Shown here in pieces: positions 23,077-32,125 of a DNA stretch of 64,000 bases. The position numbers and the translations under genes were made by a program. Each line of letters opens with the position of its first letter. The stretch's first letter is position 1. Below the pieces are notes generated by a model. The model was not told the DNA's origin. It saw nothing but the letters and a program-made list of their open reading frames with translations, and searched no databases. The stretch is from NCBI RefSeq assembly GCF_001306145.1, contig NZ_LGKO01000002.1:620001-684000 (forward strand). The letters run 5' to 3'. The stretch is from Thermanaerothrix daxensis. GTDB lineage: Bacteria > Chloroflexota > Anaerolineae > Anaerolineales > Anaerolineaceae.

Positions 23077-24108
23077 CTAATGAGAGGAGGGGACAGTGGG
23101 GGGATGGAATGAACTGTTCCACGCGAAGTGATAAATATAGGCGATTAAAGCCTCAATCTGTTCTTGGGTAAAAATGGGGCCCCAATAAGGCATGCCTGTC
23201 CCCATACCGCCACGAATGATTTTTCCTTCGAGAAGGGCTGGGCTTGCCCCCAGCAGATAGCGGGGATTGCTAAAATCGGGCGGTCTGGTCCTCGTGCCAG
23301 AGAGGTGACTCTCGTGGGTGTACGCCGGAAGGCCACGCATCATCACACCATCCCCTTTGCCGGTTTCTCCGTGGCAGGCAGCGCAATTGGCCGAATATAG
23401 TTGTTGCCCCTCTGTCCAGGCCTGGGCAGAAGATAAGTGCTGCCAGAGCCAGGCTACAACATCCCACAATTCATCGTCACTCAGAGAGGCCAGGGTGGGT
23501 TCAGCGCGCAATTGCATCCAGAGCCTGGCTGGGCTGGTGGTCAGGTGGGTCTTTCGATCCAGCGCGTAAGCCGGCAGCTGATTAGCATACTGCGCACCAC
23601 GCTCTGGCATTGTAATCCGTGCGGGAATGACTTCTGCCAGATGAGGGGCATCGAGATCAAGCCCCAGCTCGAGGTACAGCGGTTGAGGTTCAGGTGTGGG
23701 GGCGGCGCTTTCACCGGTGACTTCGAGAATGCCTCGCATGCGCCAGTGGTTGGGACCGCACCAGCGGGTGCAGTAGAACGTATAGGTGCCGGGGTGGTCG
23801 AAGATGAGGGTGATTTCTGTAACCTCACCTGGATGGATTTCCACTGAGGGCTGATTTAGTTTACCAATGGCGAATCCATGGACGACATCTTCACTGGTGA
23901 AGCGTAGTTTCAAGGATTCGCCGACATGGATTGAAATATGATCGGGGTCCCAACCTCCACTTTCTGGCATGCGCGCATGAACTTCTAATATCCGGGACGG
24001 CTCCACGACCCTCGGGTAAAATTTGCCTATTAAGGGTATCGAAAAGGCCAGTGCAACCCCCAAAACCAGGATACTGCGAGCAAGAACTTCGTGTTTCATT
24101 GGTTTCAT
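23077..24108 (-). CDS. CuA-type cupredoxin fused to cytochrome c
   Basis: This 343-residue exported protein has an N-terminal membrane anchor (residues about 8-28). A cupredoxin domain like cytochrome oxidase subunit II carries a full CuA ligand set: His77, Cys113, Cys117, His121 and Met124. A c-type cytochrome domain with CAACH at 242-246 and a likely Met ligand in the C-terminal GGMGTGMP segment follows. It should pass electrons on the outer face of the membrane. The ATG at 24108 overlaps the stop of the upstream iron-sulfur gene, which decides the start. It is the last gene of a four-gene redox operon, but no oxidase subunit I or N2O reductase gene is adjacent. Confidence 0.8.
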   Translation of the reverse strand: MKPMKHEVLARSILVLGVALAFSIPLIGKFYPRVVEPSRILEVHARMPESGGWDPDHISIHVGESLKLRFTSEDVVHGFAIGKLNQPSVEIHPGEVTEITLIFDHPGTYTFYCTRWCGPNHWRMRGILEVTGESAAPTPEPQPLYLELGLDLDAPHLAEVIPARITMPERGAQYANQLPAYALDRKTHLTTSPARLWMQLRAEPTLASLSDDELWDVVAWLWQHLSSAQAWTEGQQLYSANCAACHGETGKGDGVMMRGLPAYTHESHLSGTRTRPPDFSNPRYLLGASPALLEGKIIRGGMGTGMPYWGPIFTQEQIEALIAYIYHFAWNSSFHPPTVPSSH

Positions 24109-25430
24109 CCAACTAATAACCACATCATGGAGATACCAACCCCTCCAATAAAGAAGAGCAATGGAACGACGGATCGGAGGGTTTCACCCTGGCGACAAGC
24201 AATGTTTGTGGACCAAAACATCCCAATTGCCAGGATGACTATTTGAAGAAGTGAGCCAAGGAATGGAACTTCACCTGGCCCAGGAGAGGTGCTGAGCCCT
24301 AGCAGGTTCCATCCCCATCCCAGCGGGTCAGAGATTACAGATGGAATATAAGTGAATTTGGTAAAGGCAAAATTAATGGTAAAAGCGATCCAGGCGGTCA
24401 GACCGAGCGGCAGCAGAATGGGACTGTAGTGGTTAAGGGCCCGTGGAAGGGATTGTGTGCTTCTCTGCAAGTTCAACGCAATGCTTACAGCGAGAGCGTA
24501 AAATCCTGGGATGAGGAAGATGGCAGTAACGAGGAAGGCAGTGGCAAATAACCACCAAGCAGGACTGCCAAGTGCATAGGCTGCAGATTTTAACGCTCCC
24601 CAAGGTCCTAGAAAAATAGCCGCATCTACCAGTGCCGTGGTGATCATTACCAACCCCAAGAAGGTTTCATCCAGATGCACCCTGCTGTTCAGGGTCATTT
24701 CGGCTCCCCAGGGACGTAGATTAACAGCGATGTTGTTGTAAGGACAGACGCGCAGGCATTCCATACATAGCCCACAATTAGCGCTGGATTTTAGGGCTAA
24801 TGGATACTGTCCCCAAGGACAGGCATGATAGCAGGTCTTTTCCGTATGAGTTGCACAAAGATATGTTTCTTTAACGCCGATCTTTGGGGGTGTTAGTTTG
24901 GCGTATAGTCCGGTGAACCCACCGATAGGACATAGGTAAAGACAGAAAGCCCGTCTTTCAAAAATTAGGCTGAGGATGGTAGCAAGGATAAATAATCCCA
25001 CCAGGATTAAGGCAGTGGCGTTAGGAGAGGTTAGGATTATGGCCCCAAACAAGCCAATCAGCAAAAAAGTGCCCACTTGCAACCAGTGACCTCGCAGGGC
25101 TTTGGGCCACGCCCTTCCCCTCAAAGTTTGTGGTCCCCGGGGGGATAAAATGCCCCGATTTTGCAACCACTCACCGGGTAGGGGAATGGGACATATACTG
25201 CACCAGGAACGCCCTCCCAATGGGATAAAAAAGAGCTTGAGGGCACTCCACCAGGCTATCCATACAAAGATGGTGGCAAAGTTATGGCTGCCTACCCGGG
25301 TGCCGAATAAACCGGCAAGAATGGTAAAGATCAGGCCAGCCAGAGCAATGGCACGGATGAGAAACTGTGGCCAACGATAGTGAAACAAGATGTTAAGGAG
25401 ACGATACTGGGTTAAATCAATTCGGTTCAT
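24105..25430 (-). CDS. NosR/NapH-like iron-sulfur membrane protein
   Basis: The 441-residue protein has many hydrophobic segments and several cysteine clusters. CSICPIP near residue 78 and CLYLCPIG near residue 160 match the CxxCP motifs of the NosR, NapH and CcoG group. A ferredoxin-like pair follows, CATHTEKTCYHACPWG and CGLCMECLRVCPYN (about residues 190-235). Family members move electrons from quinol to periplasmic reductases. It overlaps the upstream cupredoxin gene by 14 bases and the downstream CuA-cytochrome by an ATGA, so the three are made together. Confidence 0.8.
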   Translation of the reverse strand: MNRIDLTQYRLLNILFHYRWPQFLIRAIALAGLIFTILAGLFGTRVGSHNFATIFVWIAWWSALKLFFIPLGGRSWCSICPIPLPGEWLQNRGILSPRGPQTLRGRAWPKALRGHWLQVGTFLLIGLFGAIILTSPNATALILVGLFILATILSLIFERRAFCLYLCPIGGFTGLYAKLTPPKIGVKETYLCATHTEKTCYHACPWGQYPLALKSSANCGLCMECLRVCPYNNIAVNLRPWGAEMTLNSRVHLDETFLGLVMITTALVDAAIFLGPWGALKSAAYALGSPAWWLFATAFLVTAIFLIPGFYALAVSIALNLQRSTQSLPRALNHYSPILLPLGLTAWIAFTINFAFTKFTYIPSVISDPLGWGWNLLGLSTSPGPGEVPFLGSLLQIVILAIGMFWSTNIACRQGETLRSVVPLLFFIGGVGISMMWLLVG

Positions 25431-25929
25431 GGGCTGACCGCGTGGAAGTGCGGATGGGTTGGAAAAATCTACTCAGGGCGAGCAGGATTCCTAAACCTCC
25501 AAGTGCAGTGCCGCGCAGCAACGACATATTTGGACCCACCTGAAGCTTCCCAATCATGAAGGGGTGAAGGTTGCCACAAGTGATGGAACATCGAAAGCGG
25601 AAAACGCCGACCCGGTTAGCAGTAAAGGTGATCCTGGCGGGTTGTCCGGGTTCTGCTTTCAAGTTGATTGAATATCCATCCAGAGAGAGACCGTGGACAA
25701 CATCTGTGGATATCAGTTCAAGGGTGACACGATCACCGGGATTGAGGCGAATCTCCCCGGGTGTGAATTGGAAAGTCTGTGCCTCCACACGAATATGGCG
25801 ATCCGTGGGAGGCGGTGTGGGAAAAGGCAGAGGAAGCCAGAGAATTGCTCCAATGGTGATCATCAGGCTGCAATATTGTAAAAGCCCAAAGATTTTTTGG
25901 CGCCTGTTGATGCCTATTTGCGTAGCCAT
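25417..25929 (-). CDS. Membrane-anchored CuA-type cupredoxin
   Basis: This 170-residue protein has two membrane segments (about residues 14-34 and 135-150) around a COX2-like cupredoxin domain. The CuA ligands His79, Cys114, Cys118, His122 and Met125 are all present (FRCSITCGNLHPFM). It is a stand-alone CuA protein without cytochrome c, and a second CuA domain is encoded in the same operon. It could relay electrons from the NosR-like protein to the CuA-cytochrome. It lies 5 bases after the PCYCGC gene. Confidence 0.8.
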   Translation of the reverse strand: MATQIGINRRQKIFGLLQYCSLMITIGAILWLPLPFPTPPPTDRHIRVEAQTFQFTPGEIRLNPGDRVTLELISTDVVHGLSLDGYSINLKAEPGQPARITFTANRVGVFRFRCSITCGNLHPFMIGKLQVGPNMSLLRGTALGGLGILLALSRFFQPIRTSTRSAHEPN

Positions 25930-25934
25930 GGCTT

Positions 25935-26405
25935 TCAGCGCGGGGGAGTGTTAGGCGGACCGTACTGGGAGTAGATTCGATCAATGGTTGTTTGGATTTC
26001 TGATAACGATTTGCCCTCCCGCATTAGTCGCATGACATCCCGGGTAATGTCCACGCAGATGGAGCACCCCAATGCGTGGGAATCAAAAATAACTTCCCCT
26101 GATGAGGAGTTGATGGTTTCTACATAGCACGCGTAGTTTGAGGTATGCCCTATGGCATTGCATCCGCAGTAGCAGGGAATGTGTTGAAGAACTTCAGGAT
26201 TAGCCAGGGCAAAACGGTAAGCCTCTTGGACGGATATCGGCGCTTTTTGCACAGTTGGGGGCATAGCAGAGAGAGGTGCCATATCTAGATCGGCCCTAGA
26301 GGCGCCAGTCCCAGTACAGGCGCTCAGTGGGATTGAGATCATGGAGAGCAAAAGCGCCAGCAAGCCGGCAAACTTGGCATGAGACGAAGAATGATGTTGA
26401 GGCAT
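25935..26405 (-). CDS. PCYCGC-motif lipoprotein
   Basis: The 156-residue protein has a signal peptide ending in a lipobox (SIPLSAC, Cys near residue 30) and the PCYCGC motif near residue 79, which defines a small extracytoplasmic family. Further Cys residues in YACY and LGCSICVD give a Cys-rich, probably metal-binding surface. It is the first gene of the redox operon. A role in copper delivery to the downstream CuA sites is plausible but inferred. Confidence 0.75.
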   Translation of the reverse strand: MPQHHSSSHAKFAGLLALLLSMISIPLSACTGTGASRADLDMAPLSAMPPTVQKAPISVQEAYRFALANPEVLQHIPCYCGCNAIGHTSNYACYVETINSSSGEVIFDSHALGCSICVDITRDVMRLMREGKSLSEIQTTIDRIYSQYGPPNTPPR

Positions 26406-26546
26406 GCTGTTGGGGATCCTCCCTCCCCATTAAAAATCTTTCTGCCATGAGTATAAAGAGAGATACGCTGATCTTTAAGCGCTGTATCACTTGGGATGGA
26501 ATGCGCAAAATGGCTTAGGAAGCGTTTTTACGAGGCACAAATGATG

Positions 26547-26575
26547 TTGCACTTTCAATCAAAATATCGTACAAT
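26547..26575 (+). promoter_or_regulatory. Promoter of the DeoR/tagatose operon
   Basis: TTGCAC and TACAAT are separated by exactly 17 bases, 54 bases before the DeoR-family ATG. Downstream, GGTC and GACC flank an AT-rich 14-base centre at 26577-26598, a possible operator. Confidence 0.65.
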
Positions 26576-26629
26576 CGGTCATAATCATTCATCTGACCGG
26601 GTGTTTTGCAAAACCAAGAGGGTGAGAAG

Positions 26630-27418
26630 ATGAGAACGAACGCACAAAAAACGGCTTTCCCCGGTCCCGATCGTCAGGGGCTGATTCTGGATTTGATTAA
26701 CCGCCGTCAGCGTGTTAGTATTGCGGAGATCTGTGAGGCGTTTGGCATCAGCGAGGCGACTGCTCGCCGAGATTTAGAGGCCCTGGATCAGCGAGGGTTA
26801 ATTTGTAAAGTGCGCGGTGGCGCGATCCCTGCCCGACGGGCCCCGGCGGAGCCGCCTATCCTCCAGCGTTCCAATCAGCATTTGGAGGAGAAGCAGCGGA
26901 TTGCACGAGCGGCGGCTGCTCTGATCCAGGAAGGGGAGACGGTTTTTCTGGGTTCTGGTTCGACAGTCCTGGAATTAGCCCGTTTATTACGCTCTTACAA
27001 CAATTTGACGGTGATCACCAATTCTCTCCCGGTCATTAACGAACTGGCTTCTTCGGGAGGGATTACGTTGGTGGGGTTGGGTGGGGTATTGCGCTCCACT
27101 GAACTTTCCTTTATCGGCCATATCACAGAACAGGCATTGAGTGAGGTGCGAGCGGATAAAGTCTTCATTGGGATTCATGCCGTTGATGTTGGCGAAGGTT
27201 TAACCAATGCCTACTTGCCCGAAACACTCACCGATCGGGCTATCTTGAAAATTGGGCGTGAAATCATCGTGCTGGCCGACCACTCCAAGTGTGGTCGCGT
27301 TTCGACTGCCCGGGTGGCCCCCATTAACGCCGTTCACACCCTGATCACTGATACGGGCGCGCCCCAGGAATTCGTGGAGGCCTTGCGCCAGGTTGGCGTC
27401 CGGGTGATCCTGGCTTGA
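26630..27418 (+). CDS. DeoR-family transcriptional regulator
   Basis: The 262-residue regulator has an N-terminal DeoR helix-turn-helix (about residues 12-68, with VSIAEICEAFGISEATARRD) and a C-terminal sugar-phosphate sensing domain with the GSGSTVLELA loop near 110-120. Such proteins usually repress sugar operons until a phosphorylated sugar binds. The ATG at 26630 is preceded by GAGGGTGAG; a start 24 bases upstream would contain that ribosome site. It heads the ketohexose operon that follows and probably controls it. Confidence 0.85.
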   Translation: MRTNAQKTAFPGPDRQGLILDLINRRQRVSIAEICEAFGISEATARRDLEALDQRGLICKVRGGAIPARRAPAEPPILQRSNQHLEEKQRIARAAAALIQEGETVFLGSGSTVLELARLLRSYNNLTVITNSLPVINELASSGGITLVGLGGVLRSTELSFIGHITEQALSEVRADKVFIGIHAVDVGEGLTNAYLPETLTDRAILKIGREIIVLADHSKCGRVSTARVAPINAVHTLITDTGAPQEFVEALRQVGVRVILA

Positions 27419-27512
27419 ATGATTATGAGGCGGCCGATCCCCATTGGGGGATACTAGATGGGTGTTTTGTAGTCATAAGTTACTCTTATTCGACTTTGTG
27501 AGGACTCGTTTT

Positions 27513-28472
27513 ATGGAAAAGCGCTCAATTGGTAAATTACGTGGCTTACAACAATGCAGCAGCCCCCGGCATACTTTTACGGTTTTGGCGCTTGATCATC
27601 GTCAGAACTTACGACGTGCGCTCAATCCGCAAGATCCCAGTGCAGTGAGTGATGCTGAACTGTCCCGGTTTAAACTGGAGGTGCTAAGCGCACTGGCTGA
27701 TACAGCAACTGCGGTGCTACTGGATCCTGAGGTTTCGGCAGCACAAGCCATTGCGACTCGGGCTTTGCCTGGTCGGGTGGGGTTAGTGGTAGCAGTGGAA
27801 GCCACTGGATATACCGGTGAACCGGGTGCCCGGCGCTCTCAAATTCTACCGGGGTGGAGTGTGGAAAAGGCGCGGCGTATGGGAGCCAATATGATCAAGT
27901 TGCTGGTTTATTATCATCCTCAAGCTCCCACCGCTGGCGAGATTGAAGCGTTTGTGGCTCAGGTAGGGGAGGAGAGCCTGAAATATGATCTCCCCCTTAT
28001 GTTAGAACCCCTCTCCTATCCCTTGCAGGGCACTGCACTGAGCGATGAAGAAAAGCGCTGGGTGGTGGTAGAGACGGCCCGTCGCTTAAGCCCCATTCCC
28101 GGCGTTGACGTGCTTAAAGCCGAATTCCCGCTGACCGCCCATAATCAGGATGAACAAGTATGGCGTGAGGCATTGGAGGAACTCCATGCTGCCTTGGCGG
28201 TCCCCTGGATATTGCTCTCGGCGGCAGTGAGTTTTGAAACCTATTTGCGTCAGGTGGCCCTGGCGTGCCAGAGTGGGGCGAGTGGAATCGCCGTGGGGCG
28301 GGCTGTGTGGCAGGAAGCCGTCGGCATGAATCCAACCGCTCGAAGCACGTTTTTGCACACGGTTGCCCGGGAGCGTCTGGAACGTCTGGCGGCTTTGTGT
28401 TATGCCCTGGCACGCCCCTGGACGGAAATTTTTACGTGTGAGGCTCCCCTGGATTGGTATAAGACCTATTAA
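27513..28472 (+). CDS. lacD: Tagatose 1,6-bisphosphate aldolase, class I (LacD-like)
   Basis: The 319-residue protein matches the LacD type of class I aldolase. It has LALDHRQNLRR near residue 26, a Lys in GANMIKLLVYY as the likely Schiff-base residue, and the LPLMLEPLSYP segment. It splits tagatose 1,6-bisphosphate to dihydroxyacetone phosphate and glyceraldehyde 3-phosphate. I chose the ATG at 27513, preceded by TGAGGA, over a start 69 bases earlier whose product would begin with an unrelated extension. It is followed by a transporter, a PfkB kinase and a GatZ-like protein, which suits ketohexose breakdown. Confidence 0.8.
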   Translation: MEKRSIGKLRGLQQCSSPRHTFTVLALDHRQNLRRALNPQDPSAVSDAELSRFKLEVLSALADTATAVLLDPEVSAAQAIATRALPGRVGLVVAVEATGYTGEPGARRSQILPGWSVEKARRMGANMIKLLVYYHPQAPTAGEIEAFVAQVGEESLKYDLPLMLEPLSYPLQGTALSDEEKRWVVVETARRLSPIPGVDVLKAEFPLTAHNQDEQVWREALEELHAALAVPWILLSAAVSFETYLRQVALACQSGASGIAVGRAVWQEAVGMNPTARSTFLHTVARERLERLAALCYALARPWTEIFTCEAPLDWYKTY

Positions 28473-28519
28473 GGTGCTCACTGTTCTGAGGCAAGCGTAA
28501 AGACTCTCTGGCATCTTAC

Positions 28520-29650
28520 ATGTACTGGCCCGTTCTGTATTTTATTTACTATGCCGCGATGGCGGCCTTGTATCCTTACCTGCCGGTGTACTATCGTCAA
28601 TTGGGGCTGGGTGGGGAGCAAATTGGGATATTGACGGCAGCGGTGCCACTGATCAACCTGGTCAGCGGGCCGCTATGGGGTTGGCTGGCGGACTCGCGCC
28701 AGCGGCATAAACAGGTGTTGATAATATCGCTGGTCAGCGTGGCCATTTTCGGGGTGCTCCTGGCATTACCACGCTCATTTTTGGGCCTTTTGGTTGTGAT
28801 TGTTCCTTTGGCGCTGTTTTTGTCTCCCATTGTGCCGATTCTGGATAGTTCAGTGCTGCAATCTCTGGGAGAACACCGCGATCGTTATGGGCGCATTCGC
28901 TTGTGGGGGGCTATTGGGTGGGGCATTTGTGCTCCGTTAGCCGGACGATTGGCAGAAAAAGTAGGGTTGCAGGGGTTGTTTATCGTCTTTGGGGCCCTGA
29001 TGGGACTGAGCGCGCTGTTGGCTGCACGCCAACCCGTGCGTTCCACCTTGATGCGCCCCTTGGGAGCAGGAGCACTCTCGCTTTTCTGGGCCGATCCACG
29101 CTGGCGCGCATTCTTGTTTACGGCATTCAGTGGTGGGGTTGTCCTCTCCGTGATCAGTAATTTTCTATTCCTTTTCCTTCAGGATTTGGGGGCTTCTCAA
29201 TCGCTTCTCGGTTTTAGCCTGACCGTAGCGACTGTTTCCGAGGTGTCTTTGCTCTATGTCTCCAGTGGATTACTCAAACGTTGGTCCCCCCAATGGCTGA
29301 TGATAGCAGGATTGATCCTTTTTGCTGTGCGGGCTTTACTTTACTCGTTTATCTCGCAGCCCTGGATGGCAATGCCGATTCAATTGATGCATGGGTTGAC
29401 TTATGCCTTGATGTGGGTCTCGGGTGTCTCGTATGCGGGGATGATGGCTCCCCCTGGCCTCAATGCAACGGCTCAGGGGTTGTTTTCCAGTGCTATTATG
29501 GGGGTGGGCATGGTGGTGGGTTCTCTACTGGGAGGGTTTCTGCTGGCTCATGTGGGCGCCATATGGATGTTTCGCATCACCAGTGGTGTGGGAGTGCTTG
29601 GAGCGCTAATCTTGTGGAGCACGAGAAATGAACACACAAAAAGCATTTGA
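28520..29650 (+). CDS. MFS sugar transporter
   Basis: The 376-residue protein has about twelve hydrophobic segments and a LacY/nucleoside-symporter-like N-terminus ([19 protein letters not shown]). A conserved inter-helix motif [11 protein letters not shown] lies near residue 54. It likely imports the sugar used by the surrounding enzymes with a proton. No ribosome site is obvious, so coupling to the upstream gene is likely. The 3' end overlaps the kinase gene by 23 bases. Confidence 0.8.
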   Translation: MYWPVLYFIYYAAMAALYPYLPVYYRQLGLGGEQIGILTAAVPLINLVSGPLWGWLADSRQRHKQVLIISLVSVAIFGVLLALPRSFLGLLVVIVPLALFLSPIVPILDSSVLQSLGEHRDRYGRIRLWGAIGWGICAPLAGRLAEKVGLQGLFIVFGALMGLSALLAARQPVRSTLMRPLGAGALSLFWADPRWRAFLFTAFSGGVVLSVISNFLFLFLQDLGASQSLLGFSLTVATVSEVSLLYVSSGLLKRWSPQWLMIAGLILFAVRALLYSFISQPWMAMPIQLMHGLTYALMWVSGVSYAGMMAPPGLNATAQGLFSSAIMGVGMVVGSLLGGFLLAHVGAIWMFRITSGVGVLGALILWSTRNEHTKSI

Positions 29651-30578
29651 TCTTCTGGTCGTGGGTGAAATCAACCCGGATCTCATCCTGGCGGGTGATG
29701 TCGAACCGGTTTTTGGACAGGTAGAGAAATTGGTAGATAGCGCCACGTTGACAGTGGGTTCATCGTCGGCCATTTTTGCCTGTGGTGCGGCGCGTTTGGG
29801 GCTGAAGACCGCCTTTGTAGGCCTATGTGGAGCCGATGTATTCGGCCATTTCATGTTGGAGCAAATGCGTTTACGCAATATAAATACTGACTATGTGCAG
29901 GTGCGGGCTGAGGGAACTACCGGGCTAAGCGTCATTCTGGCACGGGGAGCAGACCGGGCCATTTTGACCTATCCAGGGCTGATCCCGATGCTGCGGGCTG
30001 AGGATGTCCCTTGGGAAGTTCTGGAACAGGCAAGGCATATCCATGTGGCTTCCTATTTTCTGCAGACCAATCTTCAACCCGGCTTGCCCGATCTGTTCCG
30101 GCAGGCGCGCGCTCGGGGAGCGACTACCTCGTTGGATACTAACTATGACCCCAGCGGACAATGGCAGGGCTTTGAGACCTTGCTGGCCGAAACCGATGTT
30201 CTCTTTCTGAATGAGGTTGAGGCTTGTTCATTGAGCCGTGAAGGGGATATTGAAACAGCGGCGCGAAAACTGGCAATGCAAGTCGAAACCGTGGCAATCA
30301 AACTGGGTGCACGGGGAGCCCTGGCCGTGCAAGGGCAACGCATGGTATATGCTCCGGGTTTATCTGTGGACGTTGTGGATACGGTAGGCGCAGGTGATAG
30401 CTTTGATGCCGGCTTTATTTATGGCTATCTTAACACCTGGGACCTGGAGCGAACTCTGCGCTTGGCCGTCATCTGCGGCTCACTTTCAACTCGGGCTGCA
30501 GGGGGTACTGCGGCTCAGCCCACGCTTGCGGAGGCAATAGCGATTTTAACGCGCTGGGAGCAGGTGGGACTTCCGTAA
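29628..30578 (+). CDS. PfkB-family carbohydrate kinase
   Basis: The 316-residue kinase has the ribokinase fold, with an N-terminal [13 protein letters not shown] segment and the C-terminal PfkB signature [13 protein letters not shown], whose GAGD Asp is the catalytic base. In this operon it probably phosphorylates tagatose-6-phosphate or a related ketohexose to feed the aldolases. The exact substrate cannot be read from sequence. It starts inside the transporter gene and is followed 17 bases later by the GatZ-like gene. Confidence 0.85.
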   Translation: MNTQKAFDLLVVGEINPDLILAGDVEPVFGQVEKLVDSATLTVGSSSAIFACGAARLGLKTAFVGLCGADVFGHFMLEQMRLRNINTDYVQVRAEGTTGLSVILARGADRAILTYPGLIPMLRAEDVPWEVLEQARHIHVASYFLQTNLQPGLPDLFRQARARGATTSLDTNYDPSGQWQGFETLLAETDVLFLNEVEACSLSREGDIETAARKLAMQVETVAIKLGARGALAVQGQRMVYAPGLSVDVVDTVGAGDSFDAGFIYGYLNTWDLERTLRLAVICGSLSTRAAGGTAAQPTLAEAIAILTRWEQVGLP

Positions 30579-30595
30579 TCCCCGGGAGGAGGACA

Positions 30596-31876
30596 ATGGT
30601 TACCTATTTGGATTTTGTGGTGCTTTCTCATCGTTTTAGGCGCCCCCTGGGCATTACCTCAGTGTGTTCGGCGCATCCGTATGTCATTGAGGCGGCGCTG
30701 CGTAATGGGATGATGACCCATACACCGGTCCTAATCGAGGCCACTTGCAATCAAGTCAATCAGTATGGGGGATATACGGGGATGACCCCGGCAGATTTCG
30801 TGCGGTATGTGGAGAATATTGCTGCACGGGTAGGCTCTCCACGTGAAAACCTCCTTTTGGGTGGCGATCATTTGGGACCCCTGGTCTGGGCTCATGAACC
30901 TGCTGAGAGTGCCATGGAAAAAGCTCGAGCTCTGGTCAAAGCCTATGTAGAGGCTGGTTTTCGCAAAATTCATCTGGATTGCTCAATGCCCTGTGCGGAT
31001 GATCGCGATTTTTCTCCAAAGGTCATTGCTGAGCGGGCAGCCGAATTGGCTCAGGTGGCAGAGTCAACTTGTGATGTTATGGGCTTGCCCTTGCCCAACT
31101 ACGTCATTGGAACCGAGGTGCCCCCAGCAGGTGGCGCCAAGGCTGAAGCCGAAACTTTGAGGGTAACCCGTCCGGAGGATGCAGCGGAGACCATTGCACT
31201 GACCAGAGCGGCTTTTTTCAAGCGAGGTTTAGAGTCTGCCTGGGAACGTGTAGTGGCGTTAGTAGTGCAACCCGGTGTTGAATTCGGAGATCATCAGATT
31301 CATGTTTACCGCCGTGAGGAAGCGCAGGCTCTTTCCCGCTTCATTGAAAGCCAGCCCGGCTTAGTCTATGAGGCTCACTCCACCGACTATCAGCCCCGTG
31401 ATGCGCTGCGGGCTTTGGTTGAGGATCATTTCGCAATCCTGAAGGTGGGTCCGGCGCTAACCTTTGCTTTTCGTGAGGCAGTTTTTGCCCTGGCCAGTAT
31501 CGAGGATTGGGTATGCGATTCACCCAGTCGCATCCTGGAAGTTTTGGAAACAACCATGCTGGCCAACCCGGTCTACTGGCAAAAGTATTACTTGGGCGAT
31601 GAGCGAGCGCGTCGGATTGCCAGAGGGTATAGTTTCAGCGATCGCATTCGTTATTATTGGAGTGCACCAGCGGTTGAACAGGCCTTTGAACGCTTGCGGG
31701 CAAATCTGAATCGTGTTTCGATCCCCCTTGTCCTTCTCAGTCAGTATTTGCCGGATCAATATCGCAAAGTGCGGGATGGACGGCTGCCTAACCAGTTTGA
31801 TGCTTTGATTCTGGATAAAATCCAAGCCGTACTGGAAGACTACAATGTGGCGTGTGGTGTGAGGATAGGGGAGTGA
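30596..31876 (+). CDS. gatZ: GatZ/KbaZ-like tagatose-bisphosphate aldolase subunit
   Basis: The 426-residue protein matches the GatZ/KbaZ family, with SVCSAHPYVIEAAL near residue 23, GGDHLGP near residue 97 and HLDCSMPC near residue 124. In enteric bacteria this subunit is required by the class II aldolase GatY/KbaY but has no activity alone. No GatY homologue is seen nearby, and a class I aldolase (LacD-like) is in the same operon. It may act alone on another sugar phosphate, as proposed for related proteins. GGAGG precedes the ATG. Confidence 0.75.
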   Translation: MVTYLDFVVLSHRFRRPLGITSVCSAHPYVIEAALRNGMMTHTPVLIEATCNQVNQYGGYTGMTPADFVRYVENIAARVGSPRENLLLGGDHLGPLVWAHEPAESAMEKARALVKAYVEAGFRKIHLDCSMPCADDRDFSPKVIAERAAELAQVAESTCDVMGLPLPNYVIGTEVPPAGGAKAEAETLRVTRPEDAAETIALTRAAFFKRGLESAWERVVALVVQPGVEFGDHQIHVYRREEAQALSRFIESQPGLVYEAHSTDYQPRDALRALVEDHFAILKVGPALTFAFREAVFALASIEDWVCDSPSRILEVLETTMLANPVYWQKYYLGDERARRIARGYSFSDRIRYYWSAPAVEQAFERLRANLNRVSIPLVLLSQYLPDQYRKVRDGRLPNQFDALILDKIQAVLEDYNVACGVRIGE

Positions 31877-31913
31877 AAAGGGACGCTTCCGTGGTTTTCT
31901 GGAAAATTAGCCC

Positions 31914-31941
31914 TTGACAAACTGGCATTCCTGTATAGAAT
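31914..31941 (+). promoter_or_regulatory. Promoter of the pyrimidine operon
   Basis: A perfect TTGACA and a TAGAAT are separated by 16 bases. Transcription would start near 31948 and produce a leader of about 180 bases before pyrC. Confidence 0.7.
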
Positions 31942-31985
31942 TGCCCCGAAATGAGCGTACAAACCCTAACCAGAGACTTCGTGAT

Positions 31986-32022
31986 GGAACGGCGGAACCC
32001 CTTCCGCGTTCCTGGGGTTTTT
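31986..32022 (+). promoter_or_regulatory. Attenuator with competing hairpins in the pyr leader
   Basis: A first stem pairs GGAAC/GCGGAA with TTCCGC/GTTCC (31986-32012). A second pairs AACCCC (31996) with GGGGTT (32014) and ends in five T, a short terminator. The two share bases and cannot form together. This is the layout of transcription attenuation, as known for PyrR control in other bacteria. I do not see a convincing PyrR binding loop and the regulator is unknown. Confidence 0.5.
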
Positions 32023-32026
32023 AGGG

Positions 32027-32107
32027 AGAGAGCCTTAAAAGGCTCTTTCTTTTTACTTCTTGATTTGTCGTTGCCCTGGGAAAGAGAGCCGTTTTCAGGC
32101 TCTCTTT
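32027..32107 (+). terminator. Two tandem terminator-like hairpins in the pyr leader
   Basis: AGAGCC/GGCTCT (32029-32046, followed by a T-rich tract) and AAAGAGAGCC/GGCTCTCTTT (32081-32107) are near copies of each other. The 3' arm of either could pair with the 5' arm of the other, so they may form an antiterminator. The second lies just before the pyrC ribosome site. Confidence 0.5.
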
Positions 32108-32125
32108 CTCTGTATGGAGGTGGAA

